DNA of 64,000 nucleotides from Erysipelotrichaceae bacterium (GCA_017428765.1 JAFRQF010000035.1:52416-116415), one strand, 5' to 3'; positions 43,607-55,099 are shown, numbered from the stretch's first letter. Notes: generated by a model not told the origin, from the sequence alone. A program made the numbers and translations.

Positions 43607-43966
43607 ATGCCTATTAATAGAAAAACGAGTTTAGGACAGATCAGGATCTCTGACAGTGCGATCGCATCTCTGGCAGGTACGACCGTCAATGAATGCTACG
43701 GCGTTGTCGGCATGATCTCAAAGAATTATCTGGCAGATGGCTATTCCGCTCTTTTGAAAAAAGAAAACTATTCCAAAGGTGTCGTCGTTAAGAATGAAAA
43801 GAACGGCATCAAGATAGATGTTTATGTCGTTATCTCCTACGGTGTCAAGATCTCCGAGGTCGTCGGACAGCTGCAGGAGAGAGTAAAATATGCACTTGAG
43901 AAATCTCTGAATATGGATGTCGATAGTGTCAATGTTCATATCGAAGGGATACAGGTAAATGAATAA
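43607..43966 (+). CDS. Asp23/Gls24 family envelope-stress protein
   Basis: A 119-residue protein of the Asp23 family (YloU-like), abundant cytosolic proteins linked to cell-envelope homeostasis. ISDSAIASLAGTTVNECYGVVGM and VYVVISYGVKISEVVGQLQERV are the family motifs. It overlaps the next gene by eight bases; an asp23-like gene ahead of a DAK-domain gene is a conserved pair in the Bacillota. Confidence 0.92.
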   Translation: MPINRKTSLGQIRISDSAIASLAGTTVNECYGVVGMISKNYLADGYSALLKKENYSKGVVVKNEKNGIKIDVYVVISYGVKISEVVGQLQERVKYALEKSLNMDVDSVNVHIEGIQVNE

Positions 43967-45614
43967 GATCAATGTAGAACAGTTCAAAGCGATGATCCGT
44001 TCCGGATGTGCCAATCTGGAAAATCATGCAGCTGAGATCAACACGTTAAACGTCTTCCCGGTTCCGGATGGGGATACGGGAACCAATATGTCGATGACCT
44101 TCTCCAACGGTTATTCCGAAGCGATGAAGTGTTCATCCGATTCCATTTCCGATGTTGCCAAGGCTTTCTCAAGAGGTCTTCTGATGGGTGCAAGAGGAAA
44201 CTCCGGTGTCATCACATCACAGATCTTCCGCGGTTTCTATCAGCACATCGAAGGAAAATCCGAGATCGAAACGGCAGACATCTCGCAGGCTTTTGAAAAC
44301 GGCGCCAGAGTTGCCTATAAGGCCATATTGAAACCGGTCGAAGGTACGATCCTTACCGTCATCAGAGAAGCATCCTGGTATGCCAATCATGATTTCGAGA
44401 CCGAACCGTTTGAGATTGAAACATACTTTGACAAACTGGTCAGATATTCTGCCGAATCTCTTGAAAGGACACCGGAATATCTGCCGGTCTTAAAGGAAGT
44501 CGGAGTCGTCGACTCAGGCGGTGCCGGACTTCTCAAGATCCTGGAAGGCTTCAAAGCTTACATCGACGGCAATCCGATCGACTTCGCGGAAAAGAAAGAA
44601 GAAGCGGAAGCTGTCAATCCGGCATTATTGCTGGACAACGAGGAATTCGGCTACTGTACCGAGTTCATCATCCGGCTGGATGAAAACATCGTTAAGACCT
44701 TCGATGAAAAGGTATTAAAGAAGAAACTGAACGATATGGGCGGTGAATCCCTGGTCGTCGTCAAAGATGAAGACCTGGTCAAAGTCCATGTCCATACGCT
44801 CAAACCGGGCGATGCCCTCAATATTGGCCAGCGCTATGGCGAATTCGTCAAGCTGAAGATCGAAAACATGCAGGAACAGCATTCCACGATCATCGCTTCA
44901 GCCGGTACGGAGCCAAAGAAGAAAGAAGAACCGAAGAAAGTCAAAGAACCGCAGAAATACGGTATCGTCGCTGTCGCAGCAGGCGAAGGCGTGACGCAGC
45001 TGTTCTATGACCTCGGTACGGATATCGTCGTATCCGGCGGTCAGACGATGAATCCTTCCACGGAGGATTTCGTCAAAGTCTGCAATGAACTGGACAACTG
45101 TGAGAACATCTTCATCTTCCCGAACAATTCCAACATCATACTGGCGGCAAAACAGACCCAATCCGTACTGTCCGATCGGAACATCTTTGTCATCGAGACC
45201 AAATCGGTACAGGCCGGTTTATCTGCCGTAGGCATGTTCAATAAGCAGGGTGAGATCGAAGATATCATCACAGATCTGAATGATGTCATTTCCAATGTCG
45301 ATGCATCTTCCGTCACTTATGCGATCAAGGACACGGTCTTTGACGGCGTGGAAGTAAAGGAAGGCGATTATATCGCCATCGCCGGCAAGAGCATCATCTC
45401 TTCCGGTAAGGAAAGAAAGAAAGTCGTCTTACAGCTTTTAGACAAGCTGTTTGAAAACGATGAGAAAGAGCTGATCACACTGATCGTCGGCGAAGATAAG
45501 GACGACAGGGAAGTCGCCGAGATCGAATCCTACATCAATGAGAATTCCGATCTGGAATGCGAGATCATCGACGGCGGTCAGCCGGTATATTCCTATCTTA
45601 TAGGGCTTGAATAA
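43959..45614 (+). CDS. fakA: FakA-type fatty acid kinase (DhaL/DAK2 domain)
   Basis: A 551-residue protein. The N-terminal DhaL-like ATP domain contains LNVFPVPDGDTGTNMSMTF with the metal-binding Asp residues and GARGNSGVITSQIFRGF. The middle and C-terminal domains correspond to YloV/FakA. FakA phosphorylates fatty acids held by FakB binding proteins, feeding exogenous fatty acids into phospholipids. No fakB (DegV) gene is in this window. Overlap with the Asp23 gene indicates coupling. Confidence 0.9.
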   Translation: MNKINVEQFKAMIRSGCANLENHAAEINTLNVFPVPDGDTGTNMSMTFSNGYSEAMKCSSDSISDVAKAFSRGLLMGARGNSGVITSQIFRGFYQHIEGKSEIETADISQAFENGARVAYKAILKPVEGTILTVIREASWYANHDFETEPFEIETYFDKLVRYSAESLERTPEYLPVLKEVGVVDSGGAGLLKILEGFKAYIDGNPIDFAEKKEEAEAVNPALLLDNEEFGYCTEFIIRLDENIVKTFDEKVLKKKLNDMGGESLVVVKDEDLVKVHVHTLKPGDALNIGQRYGEFVKLKIENMQEQHSTIIASAGTEPKKKEEPKKVKEPQKYGIVAVAAGEGVTQLFYDLGTDIVVSGGQTMNPSTEDFVKVCNELDNCENIFIFPNNSNIILAAKQTQSVLSDRNIFVIETKSVQAGLSAVGMFNKQGEIEDIITDLNDVISNVDASSVTYAIKDTVFDGVEVKEGDYIAIAGKSIISSGKERKKVVLQLLDKLFENDEKELITLIVGEDKDDREVAEIESYINENSDLECEIIDGGQPVYSYLIGLE

Positions 45615-45635
45615 ACAGGTGTTCACCTGTTTTTC
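45614..45635 (+). terminator. Terminator after fakA
   Basis: Stem AACAGGT/ACCTGTT with loop GTTC, followed by T run. Confidence 0.75.
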
Positions 45636-45649
45636 AATTGGAGAAGGAT

Positions 45650-46210
45650 ATGGATATCGATTTAGATAAGATAAAGATAGAGACCGATTTGCCGATACTT
45701 GCCAGGATCAAGGATGATCTTTATCCATACAATGGTTATGACCACATACGTCAGACCGCAAGAGCTCTTGCGGAAAATGAAGAAGGGAAGTTCGGTTTCC
45801 TGCATATCGTCGGAGAGGATCTGTTTGGCGTAAGAGATCATCTGGAGACCTGCGGAGGCGGCATCGAAGAAAACGAAGGGATACTGGATGCCTTGGAGCG
45901 TGAGATCGAAGAAGAGATGGGTTCATCCATCAAAGCCTATGAGGTCGTAGGGTGCATACTGGATGCCTATAATCTGATCGGAAGGATCACGTTATCAAGT
46001 TTCGTTCATGTCCTTGTCGATACAAAACATTTAAGCAAGACCCATCGTACGGAAGAAGAAGAGATCCTGATCAAAGAGATCGTCTGGCTCGACCCGAAAC
46101 AAGCTTTGGAAAAGCTGGAACATGACGTACATTCCAACGTCGATAAGATCGTGCAGAGAAGGGATGCCATCGCGCTTCGTTATTATCTGCAGTCAAAAGG
46201 TCTTATATAA
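45650..46210 (+). CDS. Nudix hydrolase
   Basis: A 186-residue pyrophosphohydrolase. The Nudix box is complete: GGIEENEGILDALEREIEEEMG, split here as GGIEENE then REIEEEMG. The substrate cannot be told; it could be a damaged nucleotide or a nucleotide sugar. ATG 45650 follows TTGGAGAAGG; a TTG upstream in frame is less likely. Terminators flank the gene on both sides, so it is likely expressed alone. Confidence 0.88.
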   Translation: MDIDLDKIKIETDLPILARIKDDLYPYNGYDHIRQTARALAENEEGKFGFLHIVGEDLFGVRDHLETCGGGIEENEGILDALEREIEEEMGSSIKAYEVVGCILDAYNLIGRITLSSFVHVLVDTKHLSKTHRTEEEEILIKEIVWLDPKQALEKLEHDVHSNVDKIVQRRDAIALRYYLQSKGLI

Positions 46211-46225
46211 GTAATGATTCAGATC

Positions 46226-46258
46226 AAGACATGGTGTAAAAGCCATGTCTTTTTTTTA
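46226..46258 (+). terminator. Terminator after the Nudix gene
   Basis: Stem AAGACATGG/CCATGTCTT, 8-base loop, then T run. Confidence 0.85.
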
Positions 46259-46263
46259 AAATG

Positions 46264-46297
46264 AAAAAAGCCGTCATTCTTAAGTGAACGACGGCTT
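46264..46297 (-). terminator. Terminator of the AMP-dependent ligase
   Basis: Minus-strand stem AAGCCGTC/GACGGCTT followed by six T. Confidence 0.8.
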
Positions 46298-46307
46298 GAT
46301 CGATAGG

Positions 46308-48074
46308 TTATGCAGCTTTGTTTTCTGCTTCTTTGATCTTGGCGAGTTCCTCTTCCTCAAGGACACGGTAGGCGACTTTGCCGACCAGAGTCTTCGGCAT
46401 GGAATCTCTGAACTCGATGTCATAAGGCATCTCGTATTTTGCCAGATGCAGACGGCAATGCGCCAGCAGCTTTTCTTTTTCAGCATCGCTTGGTTCGACG
46501 CCCGGAACCAGTGTGACGAAGGCTTTGACCTTGTGCATCTTGTAAGGATCAGGAACGCCGATGCAGCAGGACATCAAAACATCTTCATGAGAATCGATGA
46601 TGTTTTCCAGCTGTGCCGGATAGATGTTGTAACCGGAAGAGACGATCATCCTCTTGGAACGGCCCTTGAAGTAAACGAAGCCTTCATCATCCATGTAGCC
46701 CAAGTCACCGGTATGGACCCAGGTCCTTCCGTCAAAGTCGGATTTGATGAGCGTAGAAGCGGTTTCTTCCGGATTGTTCCAGTAATACTGCATGTTTGTA
46801 GGACCGGAGATGACGATCTCGCCTTCGGTGCCGTAAGGAACTTCGATATCGGTTCCCGGATTGACGATCTTCATGAATGTATCAGGGAATGGGATACCGA
46901 TGGATCCTTCCTTGTACATCGTAGGCGGAGTAAGACAGCAAGCCGTGACGGTCTCTGTCGTACCGAAACCTTCTCTGACCTGTATCGTTGCGTGATGGTC
47001 ATAGAGGAACTTGTCGAGTTTCTTCTTCAGTTCGATGGATAATGAATCACCGCCGGAGAAGCAGCCCTTGAGATAGGAGAGGTCTTTGCCTTCCATCTGC
47101 GGGATACGCAGAAGTGCTTCAAACAGTGTCGGAACACCGGCAATGAAGTTGCACTTGTTCTTCAAGATCGCCTTGGCGTAGGACTTCGGCGTGAACCTAG
47201 GAAGCAGGATGACTCTGCCGGCCTGTGAGAGCATGGAGTGAACGCATACGCCCAAACCGAAACCATGGAACAAAGGCATTGCCGCTAACATCCTGTCACC
47301 CGGACGGAACATCTGGTTGGTCGCAATGATCTGCTGACCCAGGTTATTGAAGTTGGAATTGGAAAGAACGATGCCTTTCGTCGTTCCGGTCGTACCGCCG
47401 GAATACAGCATGACAGCCGGATCAGAACCTTTACGTTCTTTCTTGTAGTTGTAGAAGCAGGATTTGGAGATATCCATGAACTTGTCCCAGCGGATGACAG
47501 GTGCATCTTTCGGGATCGGTTTGATCTTCCTGCCTTCCGTCAGCATGTAACCGGCCTTGATCGGACGGGACAGTTCATCACGGATGGAAGCGATGATGAT
47601 GTTGACGACATTGGTATTGGCTCTGATATGCTCGAATTTGTGATAGAACTGATCGAGCGTGATGGCCGTTACCGAATTGGACACATTGAGATAGTGTTCG
47701 ATCTCTTTCTCGGCAGAAAGAGGGTGGATCATATTGGCGATAGCGCCGACCAGGTTGACCGCATAGAACATATAGATGGCCTGCGGGCAGTTCGGCATGG
47801 CGATGGTGACGCAATCGTTTTCTCTGACACCGATGGTACGAAGAGCCTTCGCACACTTATTGATCTCTTCGATCATCTTCTTATAAGTGGTGGATCTTCC
47901 CATGAAGTCAAAGGCAATAGAATTCGGATATTGTTTTGCGATTTTTTCGACCGCTTCATACATCGAACCTTCGAAGTAATCCAGATGAAGAGGAATATCG
48001 CTGCTTTCGGATACTTTTGCCCAAGGAACACGTTCTGTGATCGGGGTATCGAAAGCCTGTTTGATTTCTGTCAT
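46308..48074 (-). CDS. AMP-forming acyl-CoA synthetase/ligase
   Basis: A 588-residue adenylate-forming enzyme of the ANL superfamily. The P-loop is YSGGTTGTTKGIVLSN near residue 224, then GFGTTET, HTGDLGYMDDEGFVYFKGRSKR and the C-terminal NIYPAQLE with the catalytic Lys region GKVAYR. It likely activates a carboxylic acid with CoA. Chain length cannot be told. The ATG at 48074 follows GGAGG; upstream in-frame codons lack homology. Minus TATAAT lies at 48125-48120. Confidence 0.9.
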   Translation of the reverse strand: MTEIKQAFDTPITERVPWAKVSESSDIPLHLDYFEGSMYEAVEKIAKQYPNSIAFDFMGRSTTYKKMIEEINKCAKALRTIGVRENDCVTIAMPNCPQAIYMFYAVNLVGAIANMIHPLSAEKEIEHYLNVSNSVTAITLDQFYHKFEHIRANTNVVNIIIASIRDELSRPIKAGYMLTEGRKIKPIPKDAPVIRWDKFMDISKSCFYNYKKERKGSDPAVMLYSGGTTGTTKGIVLSNSNFNNLGQQIIATNQMFRPGDRMLAAMPLFHGFGLGVCVHSMLSQAGRVILLPRFTPKSYAKAILKNKCNFIAGVPTLFEALLRIPQMEGKDLSYLKGCFSGGDSLSIELKKKLDKFLYDHHATIQVREGFGTTETVTACCLTPPTMYKEGSIGIPFPDTFMKIVNPGTDIEVPYGTEGEIVISGPTNMQYYWNNPEETASTLIKSDFDGRTWVHTGDLGYMDDEGFVYFKGRSKRMIVSSGYNIYPAQLENIIDSHEDVLMSCCIGVPDPYKMHKVKAFVTLVPGVEPSDAEKEKLLAHCRLHLAKYEMPYDIEFRDSMPKTLVGKVAYRVLEEEELAKIKEAENKAA

Positions 48075-48119
48075 TGATACTGACCTCCTGAATAAACTAA
48101 ATTTAACGTAACACAAAAA

Positions 48120-48125
48120 ATTATA
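48120..48125 (-). promoter_or_regulatory. Promoter of the AMP-dependent ligase
   Basis: Minus-strand TATAAT about 46 bases before the start codon. It is divergent from the ligA promoter 34 bases away. Confidence 0.55.
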
Positions 48126-48155
48126 CTCTTTTTAAAGATATAAATCATTAAATAA

Positions 48156-50147
<1,992 letters not shown>

Positions 50148-50177
50148 GTATGTTAGAATATTGACTGGAGAATTTTT

Positions 50178-50819
50178 ATGAGCACGAAAAAAGAAAAGAA
50201 AAAACTGTCCAGATCAGCCATCGTTCTGATCGTCGGACTGATCATCATAGCCATTCCGATCTGTATCTTCGTCGGGATCTTAGGAATCTCCGCCATGCAG
50301 ACGGGAACGCCTAGAGAAGGAAGCCGTTTTGACGGTGACTTGGATCCGGCGATCACAGACGCCAATATCGAAAGCCTCAAGACCAAACTCGATGCGCTTT
50401 CTTCCGTTGAAAACCTCGAAGTCGTCTTATCTCAGGGCCAGTTAAGGATCTTCATCGATACTGTCGATACCTTATCGGAAGAACAGGTCGATTCCTTGCT
50501 GACATCCGCATACAATGCTGTAAATTCGGAACTTCCGATCTCGACCTATTTCACAGCGACCGAATCCAAAAAGATGTATGATCTGCAGATCAATATCTAC
50601 ACTTCGCCGACTGCTTCTGAGATCGGTGATGATGCAGGCAGACAATACAAACTGCTTCACAAGAACTCTGCGGAAGAGACTTATGGCATCGATGATCTTG
50701 CACATCCGAAAGATCCGGCACTTGCGGCAGAACTTGAAGGCCTCAATGAAACTCCTGCGGGAGCGGAAGGCGAGACGGCAGAAGGCGAAACCGCAGAAGG
50801 CGAAAGCACTGGTGAATAA
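50178..50819 (+). CDS. Unknown membrane-anchored protein with a Glu/Gly tail
   Basis: A 213-residue protein with a basic N terminus, one hydrophobic helix at about residues 14-37, and an extracytoplasmic part. The C terminus repeats GETAEGETAEGES. The centre (SLKTKLDALSSVENLEVVLSQGQLRIFIDTVDTLSEEQVDSLL) looks like an alpha/beta domain. I do not recognise it. It has GGAG before the ATG, is 30 bases after ligA, and ends in a terminator. Confidence 0.6.
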   Translation: MSTKKEKKKLSRSAIVLIVGLIIIAIPICIFVGILGISAMQTGTPREGSRFDGDLDPAITDANIESLKTKLDALSSVENLEVVLSQGQLRIFIDTVDTLSEEQVDSLLTSAYNAVNSELPISTYFTATESKKMYDLQINIYTSPTASEIGDDAGRQYKLLHKNSAEETYGIDDLAHPKDPALAAELEGLNETPAGAEGETAEGETAEGESTGE

Positions 50820-50846
50820 ACTTCATGGATCTCATGAAGTTTTTTA
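50818..50846 (+). terminator. Terminator after the membrane-anchored protein gene
   Basis: 10-bp stem AAACTTCATG/CATGAAGTTT, loop GATCT, then T run. Confidence 0.8.
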
Positions 50847-50850
50847 ATTT

Positions 50851-52131
50851 ATGAAGAATCAGTTTTTACGCTGTACATGTGTCGATATGTCCGTTGAGGG
50901 CTTGGGGATCGCCAGAGCTGATAAGCTGGTGATCTTTGTCAAGGGCATGATCAAGGGCGAAGAAGCCGATGTGAAGATCATCGCCGAAAAGAAAAACTAT
51001 TCGATCGGCATCATCGATAAGCTGATAAAGGAATCTCCGTATCGGATAAAGTCTGCATGTCCGATCGCCTACAAATGCGGAGGCTGCGATTACCGTCATA
51101 TCGATTATTCCTACCAGCTGCAGCTGAAAAAGGAAGTGCTGATCAACACATTCCCGGAATACAAAGTCAATGACATACTTCCTTGTGAGGATCCTTTCTA
51201 TTACCGCAATAAGGTACAGATACCTGTCGCCGATCACAAGATGGGCTTTTATCGCAAGTTTTCCAATGACATCGTGGAATTTAATGACTGCCTGATCGAA
51301 TCCAAGATCGCCAATGAAATGATACGCGATCTTAAGAGCCTGTTACTGAATACTGCGAAAGAAAAGTATATCCGCCATATCCTGATCAAACACGGAAAAG
51401 GAAGCGGGGAAGTCATGTTAGGGTTCATCGTCAATGATCTTTCCGTCGATCTGAATGATATCTGCGAAGAAATGGTCTCAAAGTATCCGCAGATCGTATC
51501 CGTCATCCTGAACCTGAATGATAAAAAGACAAATGTCATTTTGGGCGATGAAGAAAAAGTATTATACGGAAGAGACTTTATCTACGATGATTTTGCCGGT
51601 ATCAGAGTCAAAGTTTCTTTGAAATCCTTCTATCAGGTCAATCATGACCAGATGATCCGGCTCTATGAGGTGGCAAGAGATCTTGCTGAGATCGATGAAA
51701 ACAAAGATGTACTGGATCTGTATTGCGGGATCGGTACGATCTCTTTATATCTGTCGAAATACGCAAAACATGTGACCGGTGTCGAGATCGTGGAATCGGC
51801 TGTCAGAAACGCCAAAGACAATGCGAAACTCAACGGTATTGAAAACTGCGATTTTGTTCTTGCGGATGCCACAAAGGGCATGGATCCGTATCTGAAAGAA
51901 AAAGACGTCGTCATACTCGACCCTCCGAGAAAAGGCGTCAGCAAGGACCTCATCGCTTCCCTTAAAAACAACAGGATAAGAAAGATCGTCTACGTCTCCT
52001 GCAATCCGGCGACTCTGGCAAGAGACCTCGAACTGTTAAAAGATACTTATCGGATCGGGGAGATCTATCCTGTCGATATGTTCCCATATACCATCCACAC
52101 GGAATGTGTGACGGTCCTGGATCTGAAATGA
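50851..52131 (+). CDS. 23S rRNA (uracil-C5)-methyltransferase, RlmD/RlmCD type, with TRAM domain
   Basis: A 426-residue SAM enzyme that makes 5-methyluridine in rRNA. An N-terminal TRAM-like domain (residues 1-57) is followed by FeS cysteines in CPIAYKCGGCDY, the SAM motif LDLYCGIGTISLYL near 290, DPPRKGVSKDL and the catalytic Cys region VSCNPATLARDL. The end reads PVDMFPYTIHTECVTVLDLK. It overlaps the next gene by four bases, which is a second copy of the family. Confidence 0.92.
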   Translation: MKNQFLRCTCVDMSVEGLGIARADKLVIFVKGMIKGEEADVKIIAEKKNYSIGIIDKLIKESPYRIKSACPIAYKCGGCDYRHIDYSYQLQLKKEVLINTFPEYKVNDILPCEDPFYYRNKVQIPVADHKMGFYRKFSNDIVEFNDCLIESKIANEMIRDLKSLLLNTAKEKYIRHILIKHGKGSGEVMLGFIVNDLSVDLNDICEEMVSKYPQIVSVILNLNDKKTNVILGDEEKVLYGRDFIYDDFAGIRVKVSLKSFYQVNHDQMIRLYEVARDLAEIDENKDVLDLYCGIGTISLYLSKYAKHVTGVEIVESAVRNAKDNAKLNGIENCDFVLADATKGMDPYLKEKDVVILDPPRKGVSKDLIASLKNNRIRKIVYVSCNPATLARDLELLKDTYRIGEIYPVDMFPYTIHTECVTVLDLK

Positions 52132-53285
52132 AAAAGTGTCCTGTATCTGAGTACTGCGGCGGCTGTCAATACCAGGGGATCGAATATGATAAACAGCTGT
52201 TCACCAAACAGGAGAAGATCAACTCTCTGCTGTCATCTTTTCATGCGATCGAAAAGATCATACCTTGTAAAGATCCGTATAATTATCGCAATAAGGTGCA
52301 GATCTCTTTTTCTTATGACGAACATCATAACGTGATCTGCGGATACTACATCCAGAACAGTCATGCCATCGTTCCGATCGAAAGATGCGATATCGCTTCT
52401 AAGCAGATTAATGAACTGATCTCTTCTTTGAAAAAGATCATTCTCAGGCAAAAGATATCGATCTATGACGAACGAAGCAGAAGGGGATGCCTTCGCCATA
52501 TATTACTGCGATCGACCAATACCGGCGAATCGATGGTCGTTTTCGTGACCGGATCAAAAGTCCTGAATAAAGCAGAACTTCTCATACGGGATGTTCTCAA
52601 GTTCAATCCTTACGTCAAAACGATCATCCACAACATCAACGACATGCCGACTTCCAAAGTATTGGGAAAACGCAATTTCGTATTGTATGGCAAAGGCTAT
52701 ATCACCGACAGGCTCTGCGGGCTTTCATTCCGCATCTCGGCAGCTTCTTTCTATCAGGTGAATGCCATGCAGACGGAAGTTCTCTATGAAAAAGCCATCG
52801 CTCTTGCAGGGCTGAATAAGGAAGATGTTCTGATCGATGCCTACTGTGGCACAGGTACGATCGGTCTTGCCGCCTCCTCAAAAGTCAGAAAAGTCTACGG
52901 TGTTGAGATCAACGCATCGGCGATCAAAGACGCAAAGATCAACCAGAAGATTAATCATATCGGCAACATCGAATTTATTCTGGATGATGCCGGAAAATAT
53001 ATGGAGTCATTAAGCAGAAAGAAGGAACACATCGATGCCGTCATCATGGATCCGCCCAGAGCCGGCTCTGACATCCGTTTCATGTCTTCCATGGTGAAAC
53101 TGTCTCCCGATAAGATCGTCTATATCTCCTGCAACCCCGATACTTTGAAAAGGGACCTCAATTATCTCAAGAAATACTATTCGATCCAAAAGATACAGCC
53201 GGTCGATATGTTTCCTTTCACATCTCATTGTGAGGTAGTCACATTGATCACTCGAGCCGGGGTTGAGACTACGGAATTAATGTGA
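52128..53285 (+). CDS. Second RlmD-type rRNA methyltransferase, without TRAM domain
   Basis: A 385-residue paralog of the preceding gene, starting in the ATGA overlap at 52128. It begins directly at the FeS cysteine motif CPVSEYCGGCQYQ, then has DAYCGTGTIGLAAS, DPPRAGSDIRF and ISCNPDTLKRDL. It lacks TRAM. The C terminus PVDMFPFTSHCEVVTLITRAGVETTELM is unusual beyond TLI. Its 3' end begins the accessory region, and two other copies of this gene-family end occur downstream as fragments. Confidence 0.9.
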   Translation: MKKCPVSEYCGGCQYQGIEYDKQLFTKQEKINSLLSSFHAIEKIIPCKDPYNYRNKVQISFSYDEHHNVICGYYIQNSHAIVPIERCDIASKQINELISSLKKIILRQKISIYDERSRRGCLRHILLRSTNTGESMVVFVTGSKVLNKAELLIRDVLKFNPYVKTIIHNINDMPTSKVLGKRNFVLYGKGYITDRLCGLSFRISAASFYQVNAMQTEVLYEKAIALAGLNKEDVLIDAYCGTGTIGLAASSKVRKVYGVEINASAIKDAKINQKINHIGNIEFILDDAGKYMESLSRKKEHIDAVIMDPPRAGSDIRFMSSMVKLSPDKIVYISCNPDTLKRDLNYLKKYYSIQKIQPVDMFPFTSHCEVVTLITRAGVETTELM

Positions 53286-53334
53286 AAAAAGAAACAAATT
53301 GACAAATCAAATAATACAAGGAGAATGATGATTT

Positions 53335-53793
53335 ATGAAGATTATACTGAAACCTATTGATGACACTAATCGTGAAGCGGTGCTGAAACTCACTGTACGC
53401 GAGGATCAGCCTTTCGTCGCGCCGAACGACGTTTCTTTGAGACAGGCCGATGAGGCCAACGCCGAGGATCCCGGCGTGGCGAGACCTTTTGCGATCTACG
53501 CAGATGATAAGCTCGTCGGTTTCTGTATGTTCGCCTTTGATCCGGAGGAAGAGGACCCGGACGACAGATACTGGCTCTGGCGCTTTATGATCGACAAGTC
53601 AGAACAAGGAAAAGGCTACGGTCAAGCAGCGTTAGCCGAAATCATTAAGTACTTCCGCGACAATGGCGCTGATCAACTCTGGTTGTCCACTGAACCGGAG
53701 AATGAATGCGGTGTTCACGTTTACCATAAAGCAGGTTTTAAGGAAACCGGTGACATAGACGATGGAGAAGCCGTTTTTGCTTTAATGCTTTGA
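53335..53793 (+). CDS. GNAT acetyltransferase, polyamine-type
   Basis: A 152-residue GNAT enzyme. The acetyl-CoA loop is RFMIDKSEQGKGYGQAAL, with STEPENECGVHVYHKAGF later. The pattern resembles diamine/spermidine acetyltransferases such as PaiA/BltD. AAGGAG precedes the ATG at a rather wide gap of 11 bases. It opens the accessory region. TTGACA at 53299-53304 is a possible -35 without a good -10. Confidence 0.85.
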   Translation: MKIILKPIDDTNREAVLKLTVREDQPFVAPNDVSLRQADEANAEDPGVARPFAIYADDKLVGFCMFAFDPEEEDPDDRYWLWRFMIDKSEQGKGYGQAALAEIIKYFRDNGADQLWLSTEPENECGVHVYHKAGFKETGDIDDGEAVFALML

Positions 53794-53855
53794 CCTTCGG
53801 TTTGACGAAATAATTATATCGATCCGAGTGCTCTGGCCCAATTGGCCGACGGCGT

Positions 53856-53975
53856 ATGCTCCACGAGGACGGTCGTGACAATAGCTTAGATAAAGGCATT
53901 TTTATTCACGCTGTTGCTCCAAGGCACGTGGAATGTGTCGCACTTCTCAAGAGAATAGAACAAAAAGTGAAATGA
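53856..53975 (+). pseudogene. Orphan 3' end of an RlmD-type methyltransferase gene
   Basis: A 39-codon frame whose second half reads GIFIHAVAPRHVECVALLKR, the typical C-terminal end of RumA/RlmD proteins (HVECVALL). The rest of the gene is absent. It is not a copy of either intact gene's end in this window. The adjoining DNA 53794-54039 holds no other gene. Confidence 0.5.
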
Positions 53976-54039
53976 TAAATCGGTAATTGGTGAGGCTAAT
54001 TGCCGTATAGGTTCATTTGTACTTCTAGGAGATTAAAAT

Positions 54040-55059
54040 ATGATTTACAGAATAAATGATTTCAGTAAGGTTGAAAAACTCTTCAATGACTGGCCTTATC
54101 CAGATTGGCACAAAGTAATGAATCTGAAGGTGGAGATATACGCTGATGATCCTGAATCTCCAAAATCAGCAGTAGGATTTCTGGGAACCTGGTGCTATTG
54201 CGTGGGAGAGCCAAACAAGGCCTTGATCACAAGAAAACGTAAAGGCTGGTATGGCTTATTCCCGCAGAACAGGAAATGGGAAAAGCTGATTAAGGAGTGC
54301 TATCCTGAGGCAAAAAGATACACCCGTTACGCAATTAAACACGATGCCGTTTTTGACAGGGAAAGACTTCAGGCGATGATCGACGCTCTTCCTGAACAGT
54401 ACGAACTGAAAAAGATCGACTCCAAAGTGTATGATTTATGTAAGAAAGTTACAGATGAAGATCTTGAGGAGCTGACTGACTGGTTCAGAAGCAAGAAGCA
54501 GTTCCTCGAACTGGGGCTCGGTTACGCTGTTATTACAGACGGGAAAGTAGTGGGCGGTGCCTCAACTGCCTTCCGTTTTCCAGAAGGAATTGACATTGAG
54601 ATCGATGTTGACAGAAAACACAGACGGAAGGGTTTAGCAAGCGCGGCAGGAGCCAGGTTGATTTTAGACTGTCTGGAAAGAGGCTGGAAGCCAACCTGGG
54701 ATGCCGCAAACATGAAATCCGTCCATCTGGCAGAAAAACTTGGCTATACATTTGACTACAAATATTACTGCTATGCTGTCAGTCCGATCTTTTTAAAAGC
54801 GATAAAGAATCCCGATAAGAGCAGATGGGAATCATACTGCGGTAAATATGAAACTAACTGTAAGGACTTTAAGCTGAAGAAAGTCTGGATGAAAGACGGT
54901 GATCTGTACGGACTGGCTTCCAATGAAGTCAGAAGGAATTTCAAATTCAAATTCTACCCAATCGGTGATAGTACTTTTGGAAGAAGGGATGGGAATGCCA
55001 TAGTTACTTTTGGAGATGGTTTCTGCATCATTGATAACATAACCTGCCAAAAGCTATAG
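54040..55059 (+). CDS. GNAT acetyltransferase with C-terminal extension
   Basis: A 339-residue protein. The middle is a GNAT domain with IDIEIDVDRKHRRKGLASAAG as acetyl-CoA loop and WDAANMKSVHLAEKLGYTFD. The N-terminal ~130 residues resemble the larger GNAT_acetyltran group, and the last ~75 residues (KYETNCKDFKLKKVWMKDGD onward) look like a small beta domain similar to those that follow some serine hydrolases. The substrate is unknown. TAGGAG precedes the ATG. Confidence 0.75.
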   Translation: MIYRINDFSKVEKLFNDWPYPDWHKVMNLKVEIYADDPESPKSAVGFLGTWCYCVGEPNKALITRKRKGWYGLFPQNRKWEKLIKECYPEAKRYTRYAIKHDAVFDRERLQAMIDALPEQYELKKIDSKVYDLCKKVTDEDLEELTDWFRSKKQFLELGLGYAVITDGKVVGGASTAFRFPEGIDIEIDVDRKHRRKGLASAAGARLILDCLERGWKPTWDAANMKSVHLAEKLGYTFDYKYYCYAVSPIFLKAIKNPDKSRWESYCGKYETNCKDFKLKKVWMKDGDLYGLASNEVRRNFKFKFYPIGDSTFGRRDGNAIVTFGDGFCIIDNITCQKL

Positions 55060-55062
55060 GAT

Positions 55063-55099
55063 GGATTGGTATGGAAAAGTATTAGTGGGTAATATAACA
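55063..55099 (+). repeat. Direct repeat A, copy 1
   Basis: Thirty exact bases shared with 55364-55393, starting TGGTATGGAAAAG and ending GGGTAATATA, extended to about 37 with two mismatches. It starts just after the acetyltransferase stop. Confidence 0.85.

Noticed and set aside
46284..47042. A 252-codon open frame on plus, antisense to the AMP-dependent ligase
   Set aside because: It mirrors a strongly conserved enzyme on minus, has no ribosome site and its product is unlike any protein; codon-structure shadow.
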